Assembly: GCA_029962745.1 (NCBI GenBank)
Contig: CM057155.1
Span: 30,130,692-30,194,691, forward strand
Direction of reading: 5' to 3'
DNA length: 64,000 bases
Source: Echinometra lucunter
Taxonomy: Eukaryota > Echinodermata > Echinoidea > Camarodonta > Echinometridae
The notes beneath the pieces were generated by a model. The model was given only the letters and a program-made list of their open reading frames with translations, was not told the DNA's origin and made no database searches. Both the position numbers and the translations under genes were made by a program. Within the stretch, counting starts at the first letter, position 1. Every line of letters begins with the position of its first letter. Positions 30,491-42,970 of the stretch are shown here, one piece after another.

Positions 30491-32185
30491 GTATCATTAT
30501 TAAATGCCTTTTCTATAGACTCTAGTCTTTCCATTTGAATTAAAGTTTCATCATCTTTCTTATACACTGACTGGATGTAATGAGGAGAGCCCTCATAGTA
30601 AGTCTCATTTGTGGCAGGGGGCAATTCCCAGGCAGTAATTGTTATTGTTTTGTAGCTGTTTTCTAATTGTGTACTATATTTGCTTGTATATCATATTGCT
30701 TGCTGTTTTGCTGATGTGTCCCAGGAAGTTTAATGTACAGAAACATAAATAGCCAGGAATGGGTTTTGGGAAGGAGAGGAGTTGATCTTGAGGATGGGGG
30801 GGCTCACTATAGTAACCAATTTTTGTGGGATGGGCACGAGGGGACACATTTATCAATTAATTAAACTGTGTACTAAATATTCTAAAAGGAAATGAACACA
30901 TTTTGCTGTATAAATGTAATCTTTCTCCTTCCTGTTAAATCCTTTGTCTACTGTACTGGAGCTTGGTGGCCCCTTTATGGCTTTATCAAACTTATGGAAA
31001 TTAAAGAATTTAGTAATCAAAGTGCTAAAAGTTTCTTGTCTCCTTGATATAATACACTTACCTTACTCCCATGGCAAACAATAAGGCCTCAATATGGTTT
31101 TTAAGTACTTGTGCATGTAAATGAATCACAGCTTAGGCTGACCCCCTGATTCATGAAGAAATTGGTCAGATTTGATATTTATCATATTTGTATGTTCAGT
31201 GAAGCAAAACATGTTTGTTTCTTGCACTATACAGTATGCATGACAACTGCTGTAGTCCTGCTTATGAAAAAAAAAACAGTCAACTTTACTAAGTGCTGAA
31301 ATTTGAAATCAAAAGAATTGGGGCCAAACTTGGGATGGCACTTATATCTTTTGAAAGACACAATGAAAAATATTTGTGGATGACAGTGTGAAAGGTGGAA
31401 ATAAATAAAATAAAAAATCTTTTTCTCACTGACCTGGTCCGTCTATATCTAGCATAGAAAGTTGTATTTAAACACAAATACCTCATGCTGATCGTTGAAA
31501 AGCTGCGAAGAAATGGGTCATATTTAGTATTTATCATATATACATGGAGTCTAATGTCTAATAAATGCCAAAATGATGACTGTGACAAGGTATACATTTT
31601 TATCATTGATTTTTGCTGTTATTTTTGTTATATTATACATAGTTTGGGGGGTTTTCTAACAATAAAGTGAACCTATGCTATCTCTTTGTTCTCCTCTTGC
31701 ATGTGAATGGATTTAATTGATCAAGAAGTAAATTTTAACATTTAGTTAATAGCATAGAGTGGAACTGACCATGTAAGATTCTACAGGGTCTGAATTTGTC
31801 TGCAATCTTTACAATATCTTAAAGTTATGTATGTACATGAAATAATATGGAAAAACAACACCGGCAAAAAAATAACAAACTACCTGCAATGGCCAAAATG
31901 TCCCAGAAATGACAACTTAAAATATGAAATATTTTGTCTTGAAAGTGAATGAGCAGCTGAAAAAAAAACATAATACTGTATAGAGCCTGTGGTTTTTGGT
32001 TAACCATTCCTATACAGTGAATGAAAAAAAAGGATACAATTTGTACCTACATGTACATGTGTGATATGTTATCCTTTTATTTCAGTAAGAAATATCAGAT
32101 TGACATTGAATTTTACCGATATTACTGTGTATCTCTTGTGGGATAATGTTTGTAGCACAATGATATCTTGTAACATGGGTGCTGC
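30491..32185. other. Non-coding stretch
   Basis: AT-rich intronic or intergenic DNA. I see no exon, tRNA or clear transposon ends. Confidence 0.5.
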
Positions 32186-32187
32186 AT

Positions 32188-32302
32188 TAAATTCTGACAT
32201 GAATTTAACTTAGATAAATGTTATATTCTTTACTTTTAATAAAGTTAAAGAATATAACATATACATTTATCTAAGTTACATTCATATGTCAAATTTAACT
32301 TA
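32188..32302. repeat. Palindrome / hairpin
   Basis: ATTTAACTTAGATAAATGTT and TATATTCTTTAC at the left pair with GTTAAAGAATATAACAT and ACATTTATCTAAGTTA at the right around a short loop. The outer parts (GACATGAATTTAACTTAG / AACTTAGG) extend the symmetry imperfectly. Confidence 0.8.
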
Positions 32303-33201
32303 GGGATATTTTCATTATTCTTTTGTCATCTCTCTTGATAAATGTAAGTTTGTGAACCATAGCAGTGCAGAGCAATCTGAATAGGATGTTACAAAAATTA
32401 TGATTACCTCCTCAAATGAGCACTAATTATTTTCATTTTTATTTTGCACTGCTACATTGTTCTTTTAAAACAATAGCATATTACATACATGTATTTACAA
32501 ATGTGAATGAAAATACCAGAAGTAAACTCGACAATAATTTTGACAATAGAAAAGAATTATAAGGTTTAATGCCTGGGTGCCAGTTTAGAGATTTCTCTGT
32601 GCTGTAGACTTAATCTCAAAAGAGTTTTTCTGTCAATTACACGTGGAGATAGATACACACCATTGCACAGGCAATTATGTGTAATTTTTCTTTCTGTGGC
32701 AAATTTTATTTACATAATAATACAATCCTTGACACTCTGTGCCATTAAAAATCCTGCTTCATGTACATTACGAATCATTACTAGCCATAGATTACCTCCC
32801 CAGTGTGCCATAAATTACATGTACACATCATATAGCAGATGTTGTTGACACAGCATTTTAATCACACACACTCCGATAGCTATATGTACAGTGTGTGCGT
32901 TCATAAGGAATGCTCTGATCAAATCTTTAATTAACTACTCCGCCCGGTATGGATACACTATGGAGTTACCACTATTGCAATTCTTACATCTTGTAGGGGC
33001 TGTGTTCATTTTGTATAATCAGAGATCGATTCCTGACATACATGTACACTCATATGTTGTAGCAAGATAATGTTTGTTTTGATTTGAATCTTTTGGGAGA
33101 GGGGATTGGTTTGCTGTTGTTCCTCAGTGTGTGTAAAATGCTATCTTCTGAAGGCTGGTTTTCACAAGCACATGAAAAAATTCCCAAGTCCAACATATAT
33201 A

Positions 33202-33771
33202 TTAAAGGGAAAGTCCACCCCAGAAGTTTCACTGCTTCAATAAATGGAGATGAATTTGAACAGCATTTAAAAAAAGAAATGAGCAAAATCGGTCAAAGAA
33301 TAAGAAAATTACACTCATTTACATTTTCTAGTAAAGTACTCTCGGCTCTGCAAATTGGCAACACTGATGACATCATATGGGAGCAGCTCTCCATTTACTT
33401 TGTACATATGAAATTTCACATTTTCTCAATTTTCTTGGAAGTTACACATTTTCTCACCCCATAGTCAAAGTATGTTATGTAAAAAGCAATTCTTCTGAAC
33501 ATACATTGACTGTGGGGGTTACAAAATGTGTAACTTCAAAAAAAATTGAGAAAATACGAAATTTCATGTACAAAGTGAATGGAGAGCTGCTTGCATATGA
33601 TGTCATCAGTGTTGCCAATTTGCAGAGCCAAGAGTAATATACTAGAAAATGTAAATGAGTGCAATTTTCTTATTCTTTGACCGATTTTGCTCATTTCTTT
33701 TTTTAAATGCTGTTCAAATTTAACTCCTTTCATTGAAACAGTGAAACTTCTGGGGTGGACTTTGCCTTAAA
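33202..33771. mobile_element. Long foldback element (family D), full palindrome
   Basis: Two ~270-bp arms are inverted copies of each other. TTAAAGGGAAAGTCCACCCC at the left matches GGGGTGGACTTTGCCTTAA at the right, and the similarity continues to the centre near 33480. The overlapping open frames on both strands follow from the symmetry and are not genes. Confidence 0.92.
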
Positions 33772-34095
33772 GCTTCAGTCCACAAGTTCACCAGGCATGA
33801 GTGGGGGTTTGGAAGTGTTGTTTGTTTATAGTTTAGCGGAATTTTTTTAAAAGTCTGAAATATTTGCAAATGTCTTCAGCTTCCCAAGAACAATTAATAA
33901 AGCTTCCGTACTCGCCCTGTGCATTTTTTACGAATTTTTTTTGCCTTTATCATGAACGTTGCACTTTGCCAATTTTTTGACATTTATTGATTTATTTATG
34001 TATTTTTCGTCCTTCACGAAGTATTTTCGTGCCCCATGAAAACCGGCCTCAGCTTGTTGACCTGTTGACTACTAAATTGTCAAATTTCCATAGAC

Positions 34096-34791
34096 TTAAA
34101 GGAGAAGTCCAGACAATTTCATTAAAATTACACTATAAAGCTTAAAATTCACGCTAACAGACAATGATACTTTCATTTATGAAAGTGATTTCTGTGATTT
34201 TTAAATACCAAATAAGTGTTAGCTTTTTTACTCTGAATAATTGAATTTCCCCCCGAAACCCAAATATGGTCATTGGTCGTGTGACGTAGGCGATACAGTT
34301 GCACTGCGCATGCGCACTTATTCTCTGCACATTCTCTATGCAAAATGCCGATATGTCTAGCTTTTGGGTGTACAAATCACACCAGTTCTGTTCCAAAGAG
34401 AAGTTTTTTTGCAATCCCAAATCCCCTGACGGACAGGGAGAGATGTGCCTGATGGATTAATGATATTAGAACGGTCAAATTCGACTTCATAACTTAGAAA
34501 TTGTCGAAGTTAAAGAAAGTGTGCGAAGACCACTTCGAGCCGGAATGTCGTACACGCATATCGCTTGCATCGCCTGGCCTGCCTGCAGTGCATCAGCTAC
34601 GTTACTGGGCCCGGGTGCGAACTGTATTGTGGATGAAAATGGGCTCGTACTAGAACTACTGTTTATACAAATTAATTGTTGATTACTCGGTAATCCTAGG
34701 GTTGTGTAAAGTAAGACATTTTCTGAATTATTGCTGAATTATTTCTCTTTATTATCCTTGCTTACAGAAATCACCTAGACTTCTCCTTTAA
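34096..34791 (+). mobile_element. 696-bp TIR element carrying a THAP-domain remnant (family E)
   Basis: Terminal inverted repeats are TTAAAGGAGAAGTCCAG at the left and CTAGACTTCTCCTTTAA at the right. Internally it carries the degraded THAP frame described next. THAP zinc fingers are the DNA-binding domain of P-element-type transposases and of many host factors. The element is too short for a full transposase. Confidence 0.8.
34345..34548 (+). pseudogene. Degenerate THAP zinc-finger reading frame
   Basis: In one frame the sequence reads MPICLAFGCTNHTSSVPKRS then FFAIPNPLTDRERCA, a TGA stop, WINDIRTVKFDFIT, a TAG stop, and KLSKLKKVCEDHFEPEC. The Cys spacing is C-x4-C-x50-C-x2-H, matching the THAP C2CH consensus (C-x2-4-C-x35-50-C-x2-H). 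MP at the start, SFF-x-IP and the HFEPEC ending also fit. Two in-frame stops make it a pseudogene; the TGA could be a decayed CGA and the TAG a decayed CAG. The downstream AVPTF-type box was not found. Confidence 0.72.
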
Positions 34792-34895
34792 TACAGGGGG
34801 ACCCAGTTCCAGTGGGTTAAAGGGATATTATAGTCAGGGCTCTGAGATGTTCGCTGACTCCCTTGCTTCTACCTTGAAAGCGTATCTCTTTAAGG

Positions 34896-35251
34896 TGCAT
34901 TCAGATGATGCAACTTTGTGCTGCCACATTGTGCCACCACAATTTTTTGTGCACAGGTCTAGGGGTATGGGGCGACAAAGAATGTTGCCGAGGCAGGACA
35001 CATTTTGATTTGCTGCCTGGCTCCAAAAAAATGTGCACCAATCAAATTCCTATAAAGTTTGTGCAAAAATTGTTGTCATGAGATTGTTTGCGCAAGTTTT
35101 AAATAAATTTCTCTTATCTGAGAGTTGACGCGTTAATGCGCGTTCATTAGCATACATGTAAGTGGCGGCACAAAGTCGCATCATACATACTGTACACAAA
35201 AAATGTGCTGGCACGATGTGGCTGCACAAAGTCGCATCATATCTGAATGCA
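34896..35251. mobile_element. 356-bp TIR element (family F)
   Basis: TGCATTCAGATGATGCAACT and GTGCTGCCACATTGTGCC at the left match the reverse complement of GCACGATGTGGCTGCACAAA and GTCGCATCATATCTGAATGCA at the right, about 50 bp of imperfect inverted repeat. No coding potential is seen. Confidence 0.85.
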
Positions 35252-36034
35252 ATCAGTTCTACATCAGCACAAAGGTCAACAAACTTTCTCAACTTTATGC
35301 GAATGAAAAATATTGTTGGTAATTCTGAATTCTCAGTGCTATGCATGTGTTCTGTATTGACTGCATATAACACTTAGCCAGTGCAGTATGTGGCTGAGGA
35401 TTTCCACTTCATCCTGAATGTGGACCATGCTAAATCCCATGAACTTAGCACCTTTAAGATATAGAAATGGTTAAGTTTTAGAAATGGTTGTTCCTGTGAT
35501 TCACCTGTACTGTGACTTGTACCAGGAAGGTGTAAGAGAATAATAAATATGAGGGTGGGAAATTGAAATGAAAAAGCACTCATTCTTTTTTTCTCTTATT
35601 AGCTGACCATTATGTCTTAATGAAATCATATATTTAAAAAAATAAATAAAGGTATTACATACTCTGATTGTTGAATAGAAACTTTGACAAAAAGACCCAT
35701 ACATTTGCCACAAGTTCTCGAAATAATACCTTAAACAATGTACATTAATGGTCACAGAAGTCCATGTGGTAAGGCATTTTGAACAAAGTGTATCACATTA
35801 GTACAATGTACATTATTTTTAGATATTTGTTAACTCCTCTGCTTTACATAGAAAGAATGAAATTAGGTACATGTAATTATATTTATCATTAGATAAGTGC
35901 AAACCAACCACTTTGAAATTTTAAGATAATTTTAACTTGTAAGTAATGCCTTTTAATGCTTTTTAATGCCTTTAATATCAATTACAAACTTTTCTCCCTT
36001 GTAATCATGTAGGCCTACCTCATATCACTGGGTG

Positions 36035-36725
36035 ATAATTTACTTGTGACCTTCTCATTCAAGCTTTAATGCATGTAGACCTGTAGACTGGTATCAAATT
36101 ATCCCTGCTTTAAAGTTTATAAATGGCTGGTCAATGTGGAAGCTCTCCATGGACATTTCTAATGATGTCAATTATGGTTGTCTTATGGCTTTCAAATATT
36201 ATTGTCATGTTAGAAATTTCCGAAGTGGAAATTGCATGTTATCTCAGAGGAACTCAGTTATTGTTGTCATCTTTTGTTTTAATCAAAATCATTGGTAAAT
36301 GAATGAAATATCAATATTTGTCAAGCAATTTGGATAATCTGAGGTTGCTTACACATCGTCTATGTTTATAAATATCAATTGTCATCAATGACCACTTTTT
36401 CCCCCTCTCACTACATGTACATGATATGACTGGGTGATAATTTACTATCATGACCTTTCCATTTGACCTTTAATGCATGTAGACTGATATTAAATTATCC
36501 CTGCTGTATGAATGGCCGGTCAATAGGGAAGCTCTCCATGGATATTTTAACCATGTCAATTATGGTTGTCTCGTGGCTTTCAAACATCATTAATTGGCCT
36601 GTCAGACAATTCCTAGTCAAAATTACATATACTGTAGATGAATTCAAGTATTCTAATCAACATTCTTTGTTTGTTTTTAATGGTAATCATTGATAAATGA
36701 ATAGAATATCAATATTTGTCATGTA
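36035..36725. repeat. Imperfect tandem duplication, ~350-bp unit
   Basis: The words CTGGGTGATAATTTACT, TTTAATGCATGTAGAC, GGAAGCTCTCCATGGA and GTCAATTATGGTTGTCT occur twice in the same order, first from about 36026 and again from about 36429. The two units have diverged by substitutions and small indels. Confidence 0.85.
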
Positions 36726-36788
36726 TTTTGTACAAGTTTGGTTTGCTTCATGCATTATTCTTGTGTATATTCAAAGTGTAGGAGATTA

Positions 36789-37407
36789 TATCGTCGTCTT
36801 CCCGGAAAAAGGCCGCTTATGCGCACGTGCGTGAAATGTACGTTTTCGAGAAAAACGCGAATGAAGTTTTGACCTTATTTTGAGCTTTTAGCAGCTAGTG
36901 TATTATTTTTCCGTCCTAACTCTCAAACTTTCTGACAGAGCAAGATTTTTTCTTCAATGATATTTTGTGCTTTTATTTAAAACACTCTAAAGGTTTCCTA
37001 ATCATTAGCATTTTATCCTTAACTGCTTTCTTCCCGGACCAAAAATGCACGAGTACGTAAATCCAGTTCCCAAAAAAAGGCCGCTAATGCGAATCGGTCT
37101 ATGCGCGTAAGCACGTTGAGCGAAGAATCGTGTCTTTCTTCCGGGAACAAAAAATGCGCAATAGTTCAGAGAAAAAGGATGCTATTGCAAATTGGTCTAT
37201 GCGCGTAAGCACGTTGAGTGAGGAGGAATTCACGTGCTCGCGTAATTTTATTTTTGGCTTATTACATCATAATGACGTCAAATTGAGGTTCGAGAATGGT
37301 ACGAGAAGAAAGCTTATGACATGCTTTTTCCATTTCTGCAATGAAAAAAAATGGCGGGAAAATTGAGAAAAGGTCGCTAACGGCCTTTTTCCGGGAAGCC
37401 GACGATA
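36789..37407. mobile_element. 619-bp TIR element (family G)
   Basis: TATCGTCGTCTTCCCGGAAA (then AAGGCCG) at the left matches the reverse complement of CGGCCTTTTTCCGGGAAG and CCGACGATA at the right. Inside, GGTCTATGCGCGTAAGCACG + TTGAG occurs twice, about 95 bp apart. No transposase is seen. Confidence 0.87.
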
Positions 37408-38553
37408 TTACCCATCCTTACTTTACATGTATATTAGGGAATGAGGTACATTTGAGTAGGCCTAGGTAAGAGAGATAAAACATTAACTTTTAAAATCAAG
37501 TACATGTACATTAGGGTTTCCTGGCCATTGGGATGGGCTTTATGATCAAGTTGCAGATAATGAGATATAGCTCAATAATATTTTCCTGAATTAAAAGTTT
37601 CTAAAAATTCAAATTTGATAACAAACAAGAAGTAACAGGTCTTCAAGTTTGTAGATTCATTCGCATACAAGAAGTTATAAAGAATTTTTTGCACGAGTAA
37701 ACAAATAAAAGAAACACAAACTTTAATAGTTCTAAATGTTTTTTTGTGTGTTTTGTTTTGTTTTGTTGTTATTTTATCTTTTAGCCTCTGACAAATATTT
37801 GAATTCATTTTGAATATTTAAATTCATAATACATTGAATGTCATGATAGAAATTTTTAAAAGTGGGAGAACACTACATCGTAAATTTCACGATATATTGT
37901 GAAAAATTCCTTAATTGTGATTTTCTTATTTTGTTCTTAGTATATATTTTTCATTTCAATGTGGAAACAGAGACTTCAAATGAAAATATGAGCTCTTGCC
38001 AGAAACTCTAAATGTCATAGAATGAATGATGCACAATACATTCCACAAAATTAGAGATTATCACTCTGATGAATACTACTGATCATGGGCTTATCATGAG
38101 GAGTAAACTCATGAACTCTACTTTTTTCTGGGTCTTACTTTTCAATAATATCTCTTTGAAAAGTGTGTAGTTTTGTAATAAAACCTGGAAATTCTCAGTT
38201 CACTGTGTTTTCTTCTTATCACATTCAAAGGTAAATCTGTGTGCACCCTCAGGGCTCCCCCTGTCTGTTGGATCAGTCATTTGATCTTCTTTTTCATTTT
38301 TTTTTTTCTTTGATAGATTTGAAAAGTTGTATTCGTGCAAGATAAATATTTGTTTGGTTATTGTCTATTCAATGATGTATTTCTCTTTCATCTAATTTTC
38401 ATAAATCAGATTATAAGCTTAGCTACGCTGGGCAAAATAACAAACCACCTGTCCTCTGTCCTAGTCTATAAATTCAGACCATACTCTATAGTCTAAGAAG
38501 AATCTCTGTAGCAACTGGTGCATAGGACACAAGATTGTCGACACACCATAACT

Positions 38554-38592
<39 letters not shown>

Positions 38593-39292
38593 TAAGTGTG
38601 CATTGCACATCTAGGCCCTGTTTCCATAGTTTTATTGGAATCATCTTCAGTTGGCCTGTGTTCATGACAGTTCATGTACATGTACACTACATGTGCATAT
38701 ATGTGCTGTATAGGCTTATACATGTACATGTAGGTCATATATTGGACCAACTTTATAATGTACAGCTTTACCACATCCATTACATTGACATGTGTAGACC
38801 TCTATGTATTTTAGGTATTTCATGCTCTTGCAACCTTTACATGTGCATTGTTTTGTGATACAATTATAACAAGTGCATCTACTCATGCACAATAATAGTG
38901 TAGGTGTTATTATTTGCACATGTGCATATACAGGTGCTTGTGATTGTAGGGGTTTAGCATCAGTAAGCATCTGGCTTATCCAAAGTGTTGTTGTACTTGT
39001 TGTTGAAACTTGAGGAAAAAAAATATGTATCACTGCTGGTCTGAATTGTAAATGAATGTTAAGGTTGTCAAAAGTGTCTTCATGTCTTCAAGACCTAGTC
39101 TATAATTCAAGTCTCTGACTTATAGACTTACAGTAATATATTATCAGGTCTTAAGTAAAGCCTAACTCAGCTTCCCAATGGAGAACAGCCACATCACATG
39201 CCTTATGGAATGCTGTCTATAGCCTAACTGTTCAGACCCAGTGATTGATACTTGGTATCCCTGGCAAGGGTTTGTGACCGCAAACTAGACGA
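37408..39292. other. Non-coding stretch
   Basis: No supported gene. It contains the CAA microsatellite and several ACATGTACATGT-type words around 38675-38735. Confidence 0.5.
38555..38591. repeat. (CAA)n microsatellite
   Basis: Pure CAA/ACA repeat. Confidence 0.95.
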
Positions 39293-39792
39293 NNNNNNNN
39301 NNNNNNNNNNNNNNNNNNNNNNNNNNNNNNNNNNNNNNNNNNNNNNNNNNNNNNNNNNNNNNNNNNNNNNNNNNNNNNNNNNNNNNNNNNNNNNNNNNNN
39401 NNNNNNNNNNNNNNNNNNNNNNNNNNNNNNNNNNNNNNNNNNNNNNNNNNNNNNNNNNNNNNNNNNNNNNNNNNNNNNNNNNNNNNNNNNNNNNNNNNNN
39501 NNNNNNNNNNNNNNNNNNNNNNNNNNNNNNNNNNNNNNNNNNNNNNNNNNNNNNNNNNNNNNNNNNNNNNNNNNNNNNNNNNNNNNNNNNNNNNNNNNNN
39601 NNNNNNNNNNNNNNNNNNNNNNNNNNNNNNNNNNNNNNNNNNNNNNNNNNNNNNNNNNNNNNNNNNNNNNNNNNNNNNNNNNNNNNNNNNNNNNNNNNNN
39701 NNNNNNNNNNNNNNNNNNNNNNNNNNNNNNNNNNNNNNNNNNNNNNNNNNNNNNNNNNNNNNNNNNNNNNNNNNNNNNNNNNNNNNNNNNNN
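39293..39792. other. Assembly gap (500 N)
   Basis: Exactly 500 undetermined bases, probably a fixed-size scaffold gap. Frames across it are meaningless. Confidence 0.99.
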
Positions 39793-42275
39793 AAGATACT
39801 AGCAAAACGAAGATGCTGTGAAGTTTATTTCCTTCTCAAGTTGAATATTAAATATATGAGAGGCAAAAAGTATATTTTATCTCAGGTTAGTGAGGTAAAA
39901 TCCCAACAACATCAACATGTATCATATAGTTTTACACGACAAGCATAACAAAGCGCTGTGATCATTGCACGTGGAGCGGTCAGCGTGCAGGGGTCCTAGA
40001 ATAGAGGAGAATGTAGCCATTATATTGTGTTCCTTTCAGATACATGTATTTGCACTAAAATTAATTGTAAATCAATGAATATAGTTTGATCTCACATATG
40101 TTTACCAGGCAGAGAGTTTTCTTGGAGCCGATTATCTCTTTGCTACCAAACTGTAGCGCATGAGCTTGAGTGTACCATGTGAACTCTCCTCACTGATACT
40201 TTACATAGTCACAGACTATATACTCTTAGTATGTGTTGGTGAATGGCTGAATGATTTGTCTAAATGATTGAGCTCTGGTGTAAATAGTGATTGTGTTTGA
40301 GCTGTGACCTTCAGCCTAGGAGATTTAGAGCACAAATTGTATTTATTCCTATTCTCTAATGGGTTTGATATCTCTTTCCTGTAATGGTTCTCTATCTCTA
40401 CATTAGTGTGTCCATACAAAAATTTGCTCCTCTTTCAAAAGTTTTTGCAGAAAGAGGCCTTTGATAGTTTGTGGTAGAGTAATCGTTTGGTATTTGAAGG
40501 TGCGGGGTACAAATCCAAGTCAGTGCACTCATGCGTTTTGTTGAGATATTAATTCTTAACTCTCAAGTACCAAGTCCCTCCATTATGAGTCAAAGCTGTC
40601 AGTGTATCGTTTGCCTTCCTGCAACCATAATACATGTACACATGCTATCCTAGCAGTCAGCTAAAAAAAATCTCCTTTATTGTCACGATCATCATTATCA
40701 TCACGTCATCATCACCATCATCATCACTGTCATTATCACCATCGCCATCACCATCATCATGATCATCATCATCATCATATGGTGTTAAAGGACATATTTT
40801 GTCCATACTCTTTTTTTTTCAGTAAAGAAAAAGATTGTGTCCATGTACAATGTACATTGTGTATTAAATGCCATAATTCTTGTAGATTGTTTATTTATGC
40901 CATAATTCTTCTGAGCACTACATGTACATACATGTATTGTAGTTATGCACTGAAATGATAAAAAGTTTATCAACAAAGTCACATCAGTTACATGTAGAGA
41001 CTATTCAGGTCTCAATTCCTGTTTCAAAAAGGTACTGTTATTTATACTTCTTAAACAGTGTATGACCAAGTACCCCTACAGAGTTCCAAAAATATATATA
41101 TATATTTCAAATGAAAAAAACATTGTATAAATTCATCTTAATATTTTTGGGTGTCATATATTTAATGGTTTTGACGTCAAATGTTTGATTCAGAAAAAAA
41201 AAAAACACATGTTGTTCAAACCTAGTATGCCACAGATTCTGCATGTAATTGTGTTTATAGACTAAGACCAATTCAGTCTGGAAGGAAACCCTTTTATATA
41301 TAGACACACCCTATGATGGTGTGTAATCACATGTGTTGCTGTAGCTGGGAAACTATACAGGTGTCTGGTGCTTGGCTGCTTATCTACCATACAGACAGTG
41401 TGTTTGGCAGAAACCTTTCAGGATGAATTCATGCAGTGCTAATGAGAACAGCAGCATTGGCATTGATATGTATCAGACTCCATATTTTGATATGATCTGT
41501 AAGCAAGAAACAGATTCGTAAGGAATGCATCACTTACCTTCACATATCTTCTGTGTGTACACAGTACTGTCAAAATTTAATTTTCATATACCATGAACTC
41601 TTAGACTTGAATTCATGAAAGAGGTTTCTTCTAAACCATGGTTTAAACCTCTAGGCTCTGATTTATACCAAAAAAGCATAAATAAGCATAAACAAATATA
41701 TGTAGGAGTGCATTACTGTCCACGCATTGGACAAAAGGACATGTGTGTACTACATATTCCCTCATATTTCAACCATGGATTAACACTGTTTATGAATTCC
41801 GGCATCAGTCATTTGAAGTTTCATATGTACCGGTATGGACACCAAGTAATAATACTAGTAATCATGATGAATCATTTATTGACTGCAGAAATTATGTCTG
41901 TATACATGTATTCTACTGCGTTGTAATGAGCTCAAAAATGCCTGTGCCACATAATACTGCTAGATTCAAAGCTTGGACAAAAATGGAAGAAAAGATGTTT
42001 AAAAGAAATAAGTTTTTACTTTTGATTTAAAGCTTTCTAGTGTCTGAGATTTCCTGATATCTAGTGGTAAATGCAAAGTCACTGGCGAAGTAATTAGCTT
42101 AACAAAAACACACATTTGGATCACAAAGAATGCAGACAGCAATTTGCATTTTGTGTTCTTTCCATGTCTTTAAGCACCACCCCTTATTGCTAATTAAAGT
42201 ACCTACCTACATTTAAGCACAATTAATGGTGGAAGAGCTGGCATTGCTATATCTGTCTGTACTAAAATGTAACCC
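39793..42275. other. Non-coding stretch
   Basis: AT-rich DNA with an ATC/CAT microsatellite at about 40684-40782. Open frames of 60-100 codons have no recognisable motif. Confidence 0.5.
40684..40782. repeat. (ATC)n microsatellite
   Basis: Interrupted ATC/CAT trinucleotide array giving a poly-His frame. Confidence 0.9.
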
Positions 42276-42691
42276 TTAACCCATTCGTGACAGAGGTCCA
42301 CATGTTGTGGTTTGGCCTAATATCTTTTGATGCAAAGCCCTAAAAATCATACCAAATACATGAGCAGAAAGAGCAAAAAATTCTACACAAACTGTGCCCA
42401 TTTTGGTTGCGTCAGTATTCGTTGTTTGATGCTGAAAATTTTTTAAAAGAAAATAATCATTAAAATCCTTAAATTGGCAATGTGATAGAAAGATTAAAAT
42501 CACCGTTTTCCCCTGCAAATTGGCAACTTTTTGACTTCTCATCATAATTTCTGTCAATTTATATTCATTTCAGATACATTACATTTTATAAATAGAATGT
42601 AGCAATAAAATAAAAATGTTGTTGTTGCCAATTTGAAAAATATAAGCTGATCAAATTAGGCTTTAAATAATTCCTGTCACGAATGGGTTAA
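42276..42691 (-). mobile_element. TTAA-flanked MITE (family A), copy 3
   Basis: Full-length ~416 bp, from TTAACCCATTCGTGACAGAG to CCTGTCACGAATGGGTTAA. It is inverted relative to copy 4, which starts 280 bp away. Confidence 0.9.
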
Positions 42692-42970
42692 TTGCTTCAG
42701 GATATACCAGCTGAGATTTGCTCTAGTCATATTCATTCTTTATGTGCTTCATTTTTTGTTTAAAACATACATCGCTAGGACATGGATTGATACTGGGTTT
42801 GGATCAAATAAGTGTTGGATTAAGTTTGGATATTGAGTAGTGTTGAGATTTTTTGAAATTGACTGTGAAGAGCAGTTGTTCTTGTATGAGCATAGTATGC
42901 TGCTTACATGTACATTTACATGTATGTATGCTGTACATTCACAGAGATTTCTTCTATGTGGAAGCATTCT

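Noticed and set aside
39224..39821. Frames of ~190 codons
   Set aside because: They span the other 500-base assembly gap.
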